A DNA stretch of 34,861 nucleotides from Planctomycetaceae bacterium (GTDB lineage Bacteria > Planctomycetota > Planctomycetia > Planctomycetales > Planctomycetaceae). The notes beneath the pieces were generated by a model that ran no database searches, had not been told where the DNA came from, and saw only the letters and a program-made list of their open reading frames with translations. The position numbers and the translations under genes were made by a program. The stretch lies in contig OMIV01000019.1 in assembly GCA_900299185.1 (NCBI GenBank), forward strand, positions 1 to 34,861. The letters are read 5' to 3'. Positions 1-8,928 of the stretch are shown piece after piece; position 1 is the stretch's first letter, and each line of letters begins with the position of its first letter.

Positions 1-686
1 GCGATGTTTGTGATGTCCGATCGCGAGAGCCCAGTTGCCTTCACAACTTCGTCAACTAGTTGCTCGGAACCGTTTGCAGCTAAGTCGCCTGCATCAACCA
101 ACAACGTCGGACCGCAGAAGCCGTGATATCGAACCGAATGTTCGAGTTCCTGCAGCAAATAAACGCGACCCGAACTGAGACGAAAACCGAATCCGCGTGC
201 TGGGCCCAATCCGTCAACATCCCAAGCTTTAACGTCCATTCCCAGCCGACTTCCCAACTCGTCAACGCGAATGTTGATCTGGGCCAGCGGATAACCATCG
301 ATCGGCCATCTGTGCGACAGAATCGGCTCAACAGTAATGCTCTCTGGCGAAGTCGCTGATGCGCAACCCCGACACTCTTTGGAAATTGCACCAACTGTTG
401 TCCTCCACATTCTCCAGAACCAAGCGAGGCCATATCCCCAAATGAACGAGTTCACTCCGATGGCGATGCACAAGACGACGACTTCGTCATTGGACTGAAA
501 CCCGTGAAGTCCCGGCAGGAACAGAAAGCCGAACGGAAACACAAGCAAGAGGTAGAGCAGCAACACCATGTATTCGAAACGGGAATCACGAAACTCCGAT
601 TCCGTGAAAAAGATTGAGAAGACCAGTAGGCAGTGCGCGATCGCAAGCCACCCGCCAAGATTAGGTTTCCCAAGTACTCGGTTCAT
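1..686 (-). CDS. Membrane protein with C-terminal soluble domain, partial (3' end outside window)
   Basis: An uninterrupted reading frame runs on the minus strand from an ATG at 686 to the window edge, giving 228 codons with no stop. The N-terminus contains three hydrophobic stretches, at about residues 13-28, 39-58 (rich in Leu, Val and Phe) and 69-91, so it is probably an inner-membrane protein. They are followed by a soluble region (about 93 onward) with good codon-level coherence, including the segment LAQINIRVDELGSRLGMDV. I do not recognise the family. The gene lies in the same direction as the DUF1549/DUF1553 gene upstream but is separated from it by an inverted-repeat element. The frame is supported by its length and clean membrane topology. 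The true C-terminus cannot be seen. Confidence 0.8.
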   Translation of the reverse strand, partial: MNRVLGKPNLGGWLAIAHCLLVFSIFFTESEFRDSRFEYMVLLLYLLLVFPFGFLFLPGLHGFQSNDEVVVLCIAIGVNSFIWGYGLAWFWRMWRTTVGAISKECRGCASATSPESITVEPILSHRWPIDGYPLAQINIRVDELGSRLGMDVKAWDVDGLGPARGFGFRLSSGRVYLLQELEHSVRYHGFCGPTLLVDAGDLAANGSEQLVDEVVKATGLSRSDITNI

Positions 687-698
687 TTTTGGCGATCT

Positions 699-867
699 TC
701 AATGTGGCCATCACCGCTCCGCGTGATGAGCCTTCCAAACGGCGCTCTCTCCGTCTGAAGACGTCGCCCCGTCGAAAACGGTCTGCTTTGCACGATGAAC
801 GGGACAAGAGACGATCGTTGCTCAACTCTGAAAGGCTCGTCACGCGGAGCGATGACGGCCACTTTGA
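699..867. repeat. MITE-like element with 36-bp imperfect terminal inverted repeats
   Basis: Arm 699-734 and the reverse complement of arm 832-867 agree at 32 of 36 positions by eye. The shared core is CGCTCCGCGTGA. About 97 bp lie between the arms with no plausible gene. It fills the gap between two minus-strand genes. It could be a small non-autonomous element or a very long extragenic palindrome able to form a cruciform or RNA hairpin. No clear target-site duplication was seen. Confidence 0.7.
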
Positions 868-880
868 TTAAGCTCGCGGA

Positions 881-3544
881 CTAGTGGTTGAACGCGAACT
901 CCGTTGAGTTGAACAAGCCCCAGAAGATGTCGGCGTAGACCAGCAAGGTCGCGTTGCCTTCATACCGCTGACGGATGCCAGCCAATTGCTTCTCCAACAG
1001 CTTGATCTGACCGTCGAGGCCCGTCAGCGCGGCCTCTTCTTGACCGTCGTCGCGCTTTTGTTGGTACTCGGCTTTGAGAGCTTTGAGCTGATCCGAACCG
1101 CGTTTGAATTGCACGTCGACTTGAGCTTGCAGCGCGGCCAACTCGGCGATGCGTTCGGGGTTCTTGAGGTCCACTTCGACAAGCTCAGTCAGCTTCGTGA
1201 CTTCGTCCGGAGTCGGCTGGCGCGACAACGTGCGGACGTAAAGCTCTTCGATGATTTTGTCTGTTGGCGTCTTCTGAGCCAGCAGCGTCGAGAGCAGTTT
1301 GCTCTGTGCGACCTTCTGGGTGATCGTGTCACCATTCACGAGGTGTAAGGCTTGCGACAGGCTCGCTTCTCGATTCACTTCGCACGAGCAAGCGGACTCG
1401 CGCGGGGCTCGTCCGAAGGTCGACAGGAAGTAGGTCGAGAGATTGCCGGAGTAAAGCTGCACGGCTCGCGTCCCGGCGGGTGACTGCGGGAAGCGGTCTT
1501 CGGTGCCGGTGATCTTCGTGATCGTGTCGAGTAGCACTTCCGCTCGCAGACGACGCACGTAGCTATGCGAGAAGTACGCCTCGTCGAGTTCGTTCGTCGC
1601 ATTGGTCTCGGCAGAGAGCTGATACGTCCGCGAGTTGCAGATGTCGCGCACCAACTTCTTGCGATCAAAGCCGTGCTCGGCCAGCTTCTTGCCAAGTGCT
1701 TCGAGCAGTTCTTTGTTGCTCGGCGGATTGCTGATCCGCACGTCGTCAACGGGCTCGACGATGCCTCGTCCAAAGAAGTGCGCCCAAATCACGTTGGCCA
1801 TCGTCTGACAGAACTGATCGTTGTTCGCCGACGTCACCCACTGAGCCAAGCTGCGGCGCGAATCTTGTCCCTCAACATCAGGCACTTCGCCGCCGAGGAA
1901 CTTCGGCTTCATCTTGCGACCATCGACCGGATGATCGACCGAGTTCCGCGCGATGTTGTTCGTGACGATGACCTCGCGACCTTCGATGCCGCGCTTCAGT
2001 TGCATACCCGCGAAGAAGCTCGTGAAGCCGTAGTAATCATCCATCGTCCAACGATCGAACGGGTGATTGTGGCACTGAGCACATTGAATGCGCGTGCCGA
2101 GCAACACCTGAGCGAAGTCTTCCGCCGTCTTCTGCGGAGTGATCGCTTCGACCGAGGTATAGAAGTTCGAAGTCGGTGCCGTGAAGTTGCTGCCTGCTCC
2201 GACAACCAACTCGGCCACCATGTCGTTGATCGGACGATTGGCTGCGACTTGATCATGCACCCAAGCAGCATAAGACCACATCGCCTTCGCATCGCGTCCG
2301 TACTGAGCCGCGTTCTGAGTGGTACGAATCCGGAGCATCTCGCCCCACTTCATCGCCCACATGTCACCGAACTCGGGGCGATCGAGCAGCTTGTCGATCA
2401 GCTTCGCGCGCTTATCCGCAGAGCCGTCCGCGAGGAATGCGTCGTACTCTTCACGCGACGGCGGCAAGCCGATCAAGTCGAGATACGCACGACGCAAGAA
2501 GGTCTCGTCATTGCAGAGCTTTGACGGAGCCATCTGCAACTTCTTGAGTTTGTCGAAGACGAGCGCGTCGATGTAGTTTTGCTCTTTCGTCTCCGGCCAT
2601 TGGAAGTTGCTCTCGCTCGGCAGCACAAGCACTTCGCTGCCGACCGTGAACTTGTTGAAGCGAGCAAACACAAACGCGCCGCCGCGTCCGCCCGCCTTCA
2701 CGTTGCCCTCTTTGTCGATCGTCGCGACGGCATCGTTGTTCGACATGAAGAGCGCCAACCGAGTGACATCGCGCTTCGAGCCGTCCGAGTACTTCGCCAT
2801 CACGACGGTCTTCTGAGTACCGTCCTTCCCCGCAAAGACACTCTTCGGCGGGAGCAGCTCGATGCCGACCGGCTCGGGCGTATCACCCGAATCATCAGGA
2901 GTACCGGCTTCGATCCAACGCAGCAAGTTCTTGTAGTCCGCGCTGTCCTCAGTGAAGAGTTGCCCGCCGGAGTGGTCCACTTCGCCGAGCGACTTCTCCA
3001 ACAAGAGGCTCTTCGCCGGTGACGCGAGATCAATACGACGTCCCACAAACTGCCGCGTGAGTCGGTAGTAGTCGCCAACGGGGTCATACCCGAAGAGCGA
3101 CAACATGAAGCCGTCCTTACCGCGCGATGCTCCGTGACAGGAACCGTTATTACAGCCGTGCTTCATGAAGACCGGCAGCACATCAAGCCGGAAGCTGATG
3201 TCGCGCGACTTCTCGGCGTTCTCGACAACGACCGGCACTTCAGCCTTCATCTGACCGAGTTCGACATGCAGCACAGTCTTGCCGTCTCCCTGAGGACTGA
3301 GCGTCTGCCCGTCGATCTTCACGACTTTGCCGTCGGCGAGACGAACCTTTGCCGAAGCCGTGACATCGCGAGTGATGCCTTGCGCGTTGACGACTTGCAC
3401 GGCAATCGTCTGCCGAGCATCCGCGCCCTTGAGCGTGATCTCCTGCGGAAACACTCTGAGTTCCGTCCCCGCATCCGCCCGGCAAACCGCCGAACCCGAC
3501 AACAAAACGACCGCCACAGAAAGGAGCCGTGAAACATTCTTCAT
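881..3544 (-). CDS. DUF1549/DUF1553 exported protein with PSCyt1-type haem motif and Ig-like domains
   Basis: 887 residues. The protein starts with a signal peptide (about residues 1-23). A Big2-type Ig-like domain follows (about 28-108), then a planctomycete cytochrome C (PSCyt1-like) segment with the motif CNNGSCH at 131-137. A second Ig-like domain spans about 230-310, DUF1549 starts near 322 and carries CAQCH at 488-492, and DUF1553 starts near 560. The canonical terminal motif (DIFWGLFNSTEFAFNH) closes the protein. Just before that motif is a charged, coiled-coil-like stretch (about 785-865) that looks like an insertion. The start ATG at 3544 has GAGG eight bases upstream. The family is expanded in planctomycetes and often lies beside DUF1501 genes; one is present at 7283-8632 but not adjacent. 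Exported location is well supported. Haem binding and redox activity are inferred from motifs only. Confidence 0.93.
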   Translation of the reverse strand: MKNVSRLLSVAVVLLSGSAVCRADAGTELRVFPQEITLKGADARQTIAVQVVNAQGITRDVTASAKVRLADGKVVKIDGQTLSPQGDGKTVLHVELGQMKAEVPVVVENAEKSRDISFRLDVLPVFMKHGCNNGSCHGASRGKDGFMLSLFGYDPVGDYYRLTRQFVGRRIDLASPAKSLLLEKSLGEVDHSGGQLFTEDSADYKNLLRWIEAGTPDDSGDTPEPVGIELLPPKSVFAGKDGTQKTVVMAKYSDGSKRDVTRLALFMSNNDAVATIDKEGNVKAGGRGGAFVFARFNKFTVGSEVLVLPSESNFQWPETKEQNYIDALVFDKLKKLQMAPSKLCNDETFLRRAYLDLIGLPPSREEYDAFLADGSADKRAKLIDKLLDRPEFGDMWAMKWGEMLRIRTTQNAAQYGRDAKAMWSYAAWVHDQVAANRPINDMVAELVVGAGSNFTAPTSNFYTSVEAITPQKTAEDFAQVLLGTRIQCAQCHNHPFDRWTMDDYYGFTSFFAGMQLKRGIEGREVIVTNNIARNSVDHPVDGRKMKPKFLGGEVPDVEGQDSRRSLAQWVTSANNDQFCQTMANVIWAHFFGRGIVEPVDDVRISNPPSNKELLEALGKKLAEHGFDRKKLVRDICNSRTYQLSAETNATNELDEAYFSHSYVRRLRAEVLLDTITKITGTEDRFPQSPAGTRAVQLYSGNLSTYFLSTFGRAPRESACSCEVNREASLSQALHLVNGDTITQKVAQSKLLSTLLAQKTPTDKIIEELYVRTLSRQPTPDEVTKLTELVEVDLKNPERIAELAALQAQVDVQFKRGSDQLKALKAEYQQKRDDGQEEAALTGLDGQIKLLEKQLAGIRQRYEGNATLLVYADIFWGLFNSTEFAFNH

Positions 3545-3839
3545 AAAGCAATCCTCAAGACAATATTTCGCATTTCAAAGTTCAATCAGCAATTAGCACC
3601 ACCTACAAGAACCGCATCCCGGCGAGCATTCATTCGTCTGAGCCCCGCCCATCCCTCTGAAGCAGTCCGCTCGCAGACGAGCCGGATCAGCCGCTCTTCG
3701 TAATCTGCCAGATACCCATCAAGCGATAGGGCAGCTTCCGGCTCATCCAACAGGCTCTCCGAAATCTAGTCGATCAGATCGAGCCGCTTTTTAACAGACA
3801 TTCCCTTAACCGCAGCTATTTCAAATTCTCATAACGCTT
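3545..3839. other. Intergenic region, no gene seen
   Basis: About 295 bp between two minus-strand genes, presumably containing the promoter of the DUF1549/DUF1553 gene. The only structure noticed is an 8-bp inverted repeat, GAGCCGGA at 3679-3686 against TCCGGCTC at 3737-3744. No promoter could be assigned with confidence. Confidence 0.5.
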
Positions 3840-4508
3840 CTACATCGGGTTTGGGTGCCCGCGCTTATTCGGAATTGGCGGACCAATCTGCGAATGAACC
3901 CAACGCCGAAGACGTTCCTCGTCGAAACACGTCGGACTGAATTGCGCGATGAACCGCGCGGCAACCTGACTCAAGTACGGCTCATCGACCGTATGAAACG
4001 ACTGACGGCGCCAACGTCCCGACTCAAGTGCCTCCGCCAGGTAACTAAGTGGAGATTGAGATTTGCCAGCCAATGTGTATCCCGACACTGCGAAGAATGG
4101 GATTTCCTCGAAGAACAACAACGGACTATCTGGGTACGAATTCCCCGGCAATTGCAAGTCGGGCCAGCCGAGTCCCGGCGGATGAATTATCTTGCCCGCT
4201 TCGGCCTCTATTAGCATTCGAGTGAGGATCATGGTTGGCTCAGCGAGCGAGTGAATTGTTCCCAATCCTGCTAACTGCCGCACTCGGTCGTCTTCCGGGA
4301 GTTGTTGTAAGTCATAGGCGACCTGCAAATACGGCTGAATGAAGTACTTCGAATCAATGCCCGGCCCCTCAAGTCGGTGCTGTGGGTAAGCTTGAAGATG
4401 AGCGACCTCGAACTTCTCAGAAAAGACGATGTGATTGAGCAAAGAATGCATCGCCATACTTCCGCCACTTGAAGTTCGTCCGCCGGGCAACTGTAGCAAG
4501 TAATACAT
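3840..4508 (-). CDS. Hypothetical protein, 222 residues
   Basis: The frame begins at ATG 4508 and an in-frame TGA lies two codons upstream, so the start cannot be extended. The product has no signal peptide or membrane segment and is moderately rich in Pro, Leu and aromatic residues. Segments such as HPPGLGWPDLQLPGNSYP and RFIAQFSPTCFDEERLRRW look like ordinary folded protein. I do not recognise a family. It lies 60 bp downstream of the PPC-domain gene in the same direction and could be co-transcribed with it. No strong Shine-Dalgarno is visible at usable spacing, and the N-terminus (MYYLLQLPGG) is oddly abrupt, so it may be a 5'-truncated relic of a longer gene. Confidence 0.6.
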   Translation of the reverse strand: MYYLLQLPGGRTSSGGSMAMHSLLNHIVFSEKFEVAHLQAYPQHRLEGPGIDSKYFIQPYLQVAYDLQQLPEDDRVRQLAGLGTIHSLAEPTMILTRMLIEAEAGKIIHPPGLGWPDLQLPGNSYPDSPLLFFEEIPFFAVSGYTLAGKSQSPLSYLAEALESGRWRRQSFHTVDEPYLSQVAARFIAQFSPTCFDEERLRRWVHSQIGPPIPNKRGHPNPM

Positions 4509-4568
4509 CCATCAGGCGTCTCGCCTCAGCTCGCCCAATGACGCTGCTGGACACCGCCTGCTCCAAGG

Positions 4569-7061
4569 TTATTTCATCGCCGCTTTCACTCCACGTTCAG
4601 CGTCGACTCGAATGATGCCTGAGCCCGTGAGTTGCCGTACTGCTTGCCCTTCGTCGGTCACGGTTACTTCCAGCGTCACACCTTGATAAGTGCCGAGCAG
4701 GCATTCGTCGGTCGCTCGCAGTTGGAATGTGACCTCTTTGTCTTCGGGGCCGATTTCACGCATCGGTTCGACGAGTTCCACTCCGCGCGGCAAGCGAATC
4801 AGAGAGGCTTGCGCCTTACCTTCAAATGGCTTCAAGTGATTGAGTTTCACAGTCACGTTCGACGTCTTGCCGCGTTCAACGGACACTCGTGGAATCTTCG
4901 CGTCGATGTGCGGTTCAGCGATCGTCAGTTTGAATGGAGCCGAAGCGACGTAGGTGCGACTCGCTCCATCGTTGTAGCCGGGACGATCCACTCCACTGAC
5001 GGTCGTGAGCGTTACTTGATAGCTGCCTGCAGTGGCGTTGCGAGCGGCTCCAATCAAGTACTCACCTTCAGTCTGACCGGTCTTGATTGAAGTAGGGATG
5101 TTCGCGCTGACTCCATTCGGCTTCCATTCCATCGCGACGTTGACGGGGCCGTCGTAGCCCTCAGCGCGATGTATTTTGAATTTCACCTTCATCTCGCCGT
5201 TCTGCACGAGAGCCGACTTCGGCTCTTCCACTTCGATCGAGAACGGAGCGGCCTGCGTCACCGCGAAGGCCAGCTTGTTGAGATGGAAGTGCAGATAAAA
5301 GTCGTTGTTGCCATAGGCATTCATCGCCACGACTTGTCGGAAGCCACTCGGGATTGCTTGCTTGCCTTCACCGACTGGACGCACCACGAGATCAATCAAC
5401 GAGCCCTGCGGTTTGACTCCTTCAGCAGCTTCGAAGACGACGGGCACTTGATTCATGCCGCTCGTAAAGCGCGGAGCCTTCATCGTCACACCGTCAGGCA
5501 AACCGATCGCTGCCAGTTCCAATTCACCGGCATAAGGACGATTCGAATTCACGATCGCGACTGTCGCGTTGTACTTGCCCCCCGAGGGCACATTGACCGC
5601 TTGCCGAACTTGTGGCGTGAAGCGGTTCTCAGGCTCTAGTGGGATGTAAGTAAAAATGCCGTCCGTCTCAGGCTGAACTTCAATGCGATAGACGAAGCTC
5701 GCGCCGCCGTTGCCCTGCTCGTCTTCGATGCCGATGACGTACTCGCCATCGTTCGGGACAGTGAACTCGATGAGCGGATCGCGCGTGCTGCGCGTCTGAC
5801 CGTAAGTCTGAGGAAGGCCGAGTTGATTCGCGCGCGAGTCGGTTGCTCGGGCGATCGGGTTCGGCGACTTCGCATTCACCGGCTTGATCCAGATCGCAGG
5901 ATCAAGCGGCGTGCCGAGTTCATTCGCTAACGCATGAATCTTGAACCGCTCACCCTTCTTCGCCGTGAAGCGGAAGCAATCGACATCGCCCGGTTTGTCG
6001 ATGATGCCGTTGAACGCGATCGGCAATTGAGCCGCCGTGCCGGTCATCGTTGCTGCTTCAGCTGTATCGTTCGGCTCGGCTTCGAGCACGTTCGGGAACG
6101 GAGATACTCGAAGCACATTCGGCGTCGGAGCAGAGAGCTTGTCGTTCGGATCAACCGCAACGAAGTGCTGATCTTCAGTCGGCAACGAAGCGAGACGCAC
6201 GGTCTGAGACCACTCGCCCTTCGGATCGCCGATGACTTTGACCGCGAGTTCTTGTCCCGCTTGTCCGCCGGCCGGATAGATCGCCGTCGGACGCACAAAG
6301 CCGCCGACATGCAATCGGTAGGTTTCATTTCCCGCGTTGAAGGTGCTGTGTCGCACTTCGACGAAGTACTTACCGTCGTGCGGTGCGGTCATAGAAAGGA
6401 CCGGGTCTTGCACGAACAACGCTGAGTCATCCGCCGCCGCGAGCTGCTTGCCGTCGCTATCGAGGAATGCGACGTGCAAATCGGGCACGCCGCGATCGGT
6501 GCCGATACGCGTCGCTTCGATCTCTGCCGAGAGTCGTTGTCCCTGCTTTGCGTCGACGATGTAGTAGTCAACGTCAGCCGCTTCATTCATGCGACCGAGC
6601 ACCGTGCTGTTGAAGGGAACTTCTTTCGCCGTCTCGCGTTTGTCGTTTCGCTTCTGCGTGCTCTCGTCTTCTTCAACGGTCGGATACGGCCCGACGAAGA
6701 AGCGATGATACTCGCTCAACCCACTCGCCGTGCGGAGTCGTAAACCGTGCGCCCCGAGTGCGCAATTCTCATCGATCTTCAGCGAGACAACGACGCGCGT
6801 ACCGGCCTCAACTCGCTGCCTCTGCCCCGAGATCGTCATATCGCCTTCAATGGCTTTGACGGACTCGACCGTAATACCGGGCTCATAGACGAGCACCTCA
6901 TGCGCGTCATCGAGATACCGTCCGACGAAATGAACTTCGACCGTTGAACCGCGCTGCCCGCCCGGCGGCGAGAGTCTCGCCAATCGAGGAGCCCCGGCTT
7001 CAACCGCCGAGAACGCAGCCAGAGCAACAACAGACGCCAGACTGAGCTTCCGAAAGAACAC
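4569..7061 (-). CDS. Exported protein with two PPC (pre-peptidase C-terminal) domains
   Basis: I place the start at the GTG at 7061 (830 residues). It has GAGGAG six bases upstream and opens directly into a clean signal peptide (FFRKLSLASVVALAAFSAVEA). Starting further upstream, at 7250, would put a transcription terminator inside the gene. After the signal peptide comes an Ig/TIG-like module (ARLSPPGGQRGSTVEVHFVG). A first PPC domain follows (about 140-270, with ADVDYYIVDAKQGQRLSAEI), then a second (about 340-490, with EAEPNDTAEAA and GDVDCFRFTAKKGERFKI). Further beta-rich, Ig-like sequence continues to the C-terminus. PPC domains are usually secreted accessory beta-sandwich modules; no peptidase catalytic domain is present. 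Such proteins accompany DUF1501 and DUF1549/1553 genes in planctomycetes. A cell-surface or periplasmic structural or binding role is inference. Confidence 0.9.
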   Translation of the reverse strand: MFFRKLSLASVVALAAFSAVEAGAPRLARLSPPGGQRGSTVEVHFVGRYLDDAHEVLVYEPGITVESVKAIEGDMTISGQRQRVEAGTRVVVSLKIDENCALGAHGLRLRTASGLSEYHRFFVGPYPTVEEDESTQKRNDKRETAKEVPFNSTVLGRMNEAADVDYYIVDAKQGQRLSAEIEATRIGTDRGVPDLHVAFLDSDGKQLAAADDSALFVQDPVLSMTAPHDGKYFVEVRHSTFNAGNETYRLHVGGFVRPTAIYPAGGQAGQELAVKVIGDPKGEWSQTVRLASLPTEDQHFVAVDPNDKLSAPTPNVLRVSPFPNVLEAEPNDTAEAATMTGTAAQLPIAFNGIIDKPGDVDCFRFTAKKGERFKIHALANELGTPLDPAIWIKPVNAKSPNPIARATDSRANQLGLPQTYGQTRSTRDPLIEFTVPNDGEYVIGIEDEQGNGGASFVYRIEVQPETDGIFTYIPLEPENRFTPQVRQAVNVPSGGKYNATVAIVNSNRPYAGELELAAIGLPDGVTMKAPRFTSGMNQVPVVFEAAEGVKPQGSLIDLVVRPVGEGKQAIPSGFRQVVAMNAYGNNDFYLHFHLNKLAFAVTQAAPFSIEVEEPKSALVQNGEMKVKFKIHRAEGYDGPVNVAMEWKPNGVSANIPTSIKTGQTEGEYLIGAARNATAGSYQVTLTTVSGVDRPGYNDGASRTYVASAPFKLTIAEPHIDAKIPRVSVERGKTSNVTVKLNHLKPFEGKAQASLIRLPRGVELVEPMREIGPEDKEVTFQLRATDECLLGTYQGVTLEVTVTDEGQAVRQLTGSGIIRVDAERGVKAAMK

Positions 7062-7067
7062 AGCGAT

Positions 7068-7073
7068 CTCCTC
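7068..7073 (-). promoter_or_regulatory. Shine-Dalgarno GAGGAG fixing the GTG start of the PPC-domain gene
   Basis: On the minus strand GAGGAG is followed by six bases (ATCGCT) and then GTG at 7061. This decides the start against the longer reading frame that opens at 7250. Confidence 0.8.
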
Positions 7074-7215
7074 GCTAAATATTTGGTTGTTGGTTGCGTT
7101 CGCGGCTCGGTCCTGGAGTCGACTTTGCCCGCGACAATCCTCGTCGAAAGGTGTAGCAAGAGTGACTCGATGAACCAGACGCAACAAGGTGACCGAAGTT
7201 AGTAAGCCAAAAAGA

Positions 7216-7260
7216 AACGCCAGCGACAGAACGCCGGTCGGCGAATCCATCGCTGGCGTT
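7216..7260 (-). terminator. Rho-independent-type terminator after the DUF1501 gene
   Basis: Exact 11-bp inverted repeat, AACGCCAGCGA at 7216-7226 and TCGCTGGCGTT at 7250-7260, with a 23-base loop. Read on the minus strand it is followed by a T-rich run (TTTCTTTTTGG). It begins 22 bp after the stop of the DUF1501 gene and 155 bp before the PPC-domain start, so these two genes are probably separate transcription units. The loop is longer than usual. Confidence 0.7.
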
Positions 7261-7282
7261 CCGCATTCAATTGCGGCGTGAA

Positions 7283-8632
7283 CTACGCCAACAGGTCTTT
7301 GACCACTTCACCGCCGTCGATAATCTCGATCGGTCGAGCGCCCGGCGCCATCAACTCTTTGTCCGAGTTGATGCCCACTTGGTGATAGACGGTCGAGAGC
7401 ACATCTTCGATGCGAACGGGGTTCTCTTCCGGCTCGCTCGCAGTGCTGTTCGACGAGCCATAGACGAGCCCCTTCTTGAGTCCGCCACCGGCCATCAGCA
7501 TCGAGTACACGCGTGGGTAGTGATCACGACCGGCAGTCGCATTGATCTTCGGAGTTCGTCCGAATTCGCTCGTCAACATGACGATCGTGCTATCGAGCAT
7601 GCCACGTTGATCGAGATCTCGAATCAAACCAGCGAGTGCCATATCGAGCGTCGGAGCTTGACGACGCATCGCGTTCTCGATGCCAGCGTGATGATCCCAG
7701 CCGCCGTAGGTGACGGTAACAAATCGCACACCCGCTTCGACCAAACGGCGAGCGAGCAGCATTCGCATTCCCGCTTCGTTATCACCGTAGAGCGACTTCG
7801 TCTTGCCGTCTTCTTTATTGATGTCGAACGCATCGCGAGCAGCGGGCGACGAAATCATCGCATAAGCGCGGTGATAGAACTCGTCCATTGCTCCGAGTGC
7901 TTCAGCCTTGCTCGCCAACTTGCGGAAATGATCGTCGACGACATCGCGAATCTTCTGCCGCTTCGTAAAGCGTTGATCGTCGACGCCCGCAGGCAGCATC
8001 AGGTCGCGAACTTGATACCCCGAGCGTCCCGGATCGCTGCCAATACCGAACGGTCCAAACTGTGAGGCAAGATAGCCCGTTCCGCCGTACTCGGTCGCGT
8101 TCGGAACCGCGACGTAGGGGGGCATGTTGTGCTTCGAACCGAACTCGTGCGAAACGACCGCGCCCATGGCTGGATGCTCGATCGCGGGACTCTTTCGATA
8201 ACCCGTATACATGGCATAGCTCGCGCGGCCGTGATCGGCTTCTTTGCCAGCGATCGAGCGGACGATGGTCAACTTGTCGGTGATTTTGGCGAGCTGACTG
8301 AAGTTCTCATTGAGGACGACACCTTTGACGTTCGTCTTGGCGACACCGAAAGGACCGCGATACTCGAGCGGTGCTTCGGGCTTTGGATCCAGCGACTCCT
8401 GATGTGCCATACCACCGGGCAAATCGACATGAATAATGGCTTTCGCTTGCCCCTCTTTGGACTCATAGAACTTCTGCTCGGAGCGTGCTTCGAGCTTTAA
8501 GAGGTCGCCCAGAGTGAGCCCCAGTGCCCCGCAGACTCCCACTCGAATGAAGTCACGACGAGACGGACGGCTGAAGTGAGCAGGATCATCGGCCCAAGTC
8601 ACAACATCTTTGCCGGGTTGGCTGAGAGTCAT
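7283..8632 (-). CDS. DUF1501 domain protein with Tat-type leader (copy 1)
   Basis: I take the ATG at 8632 (449 residues), which has AAGGA five to six bases upstream, rather than the frame's earlier opening at 8698. The N-terminus carries the twin-arginine leader RPSRRDFIRVGVCGALGL (about residues 22-39). The body shows DUF1501 hallmarks: HVDLPGGMAHQESLDPKPEA, EADHGRASYAMYTGY, RRLVEAGVRFVTVTYGGWD and [22 protein letters not shown]1501 proteins have an alkaline-phosphatase/sulfatase-like fold and are numerous in planctomycetes, but their substrate is unknown. The protein is probably exported folded through Tat. A terminator follows the gene. Confidence 0.93.
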   Translation of the reverse strand: MTLSQPGKDVVTWADDPAHFSRPSRRDFIRVGVCGALGLTLGDLLKLEARSEQKFYESKEGQAKAIIHVDLPGGMAHQESLDPKPEAPLEYRGPFGVAKTNVKGVVLNENFSQLAKITDKLTIVRSIAGKEADHGRASYAMYTGYRKSPAIEHPAMGAVVSHEFGSKHNMPPYVAVPNATEYGGTGYLASQFGPFGIGSDPGRSGYQVRDLMLPAGVDDQRFTKRQKIRDVVDDHFRKLASKAEALGAMDEFYHRAYAMISSPAARDAFDINKEDGKTKSLYGDNEAGMRMLLARRLVEAGVRFVTVTYGGWDHHAGIENAMRRQAPTLDMALAGLIRDLDQRGMLDSTIVMLTSEFGRTPKINATAGRDHYPRVYSMLMAGGGLKKGLVYGSSNSTASEPEENPVRIEDVLSTVYHQVGINSDKELMAPGARPIEIIDGGEVVKDLLA

Positions 8633-8928
8633 AGAGATTCCTTCAATCAAAGGGCGGGAGGAGGTTGTTCCGAAGTCCGACAGAACAATGCCTGCCAAGC
8701 GATGCGCTGGCAGGTCAAATTAATTGGTCGTCAGACGGTAGGTTGTCGGAAGGAAAGTCAGGCGGGCTAAGCGGGTAGGAGTTCAACTTGCAAACGTTGA
8801 TCTGTCAACAGCCTGATCGGTTACCGAGGGCAATTTCTTTGGACAGACTTCAAAATGCTGTCCCACTTCTTCTGGGGACTAAATGCCGAGCCGATCACTC
8901 TTCACGACGCTCAATTATCAATCCACTT
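8633..8928. other. Intergenic region with a hairpin
   Basis: About 296 bp. A 7-bp stem, CCTGCCA at 8691-8697 against TGGCAGG at 8708-8714, lies upstream of the DUF1501 gene and downstream of the DUF2752 gene. There is no T-tract, so it is not a convincing terminator. No gene seen. Confidence 0.5.

Noticed and set aside
1565-2524. Plus-strand open frame of 319 codons
   Set aside because: Antisense to the middle of the DUF1549/DUF1553 gene, with Arg-rich, non-protein-like composition.
7062-7250. Longer N-terminus for the PPC-domain protein, starting at 7250
   Set aside because: It would place the 7216-7260 terminator inside the gene and put the signal peptide about 65 residues from the N-terminus; the GTG at 7061 has GAGGAG at ideal spacing.
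7271-8065. Plus-strand open frame of 264 codons
   Set aside because: Antisense to the DUF1501 gene; no recognisable domain.
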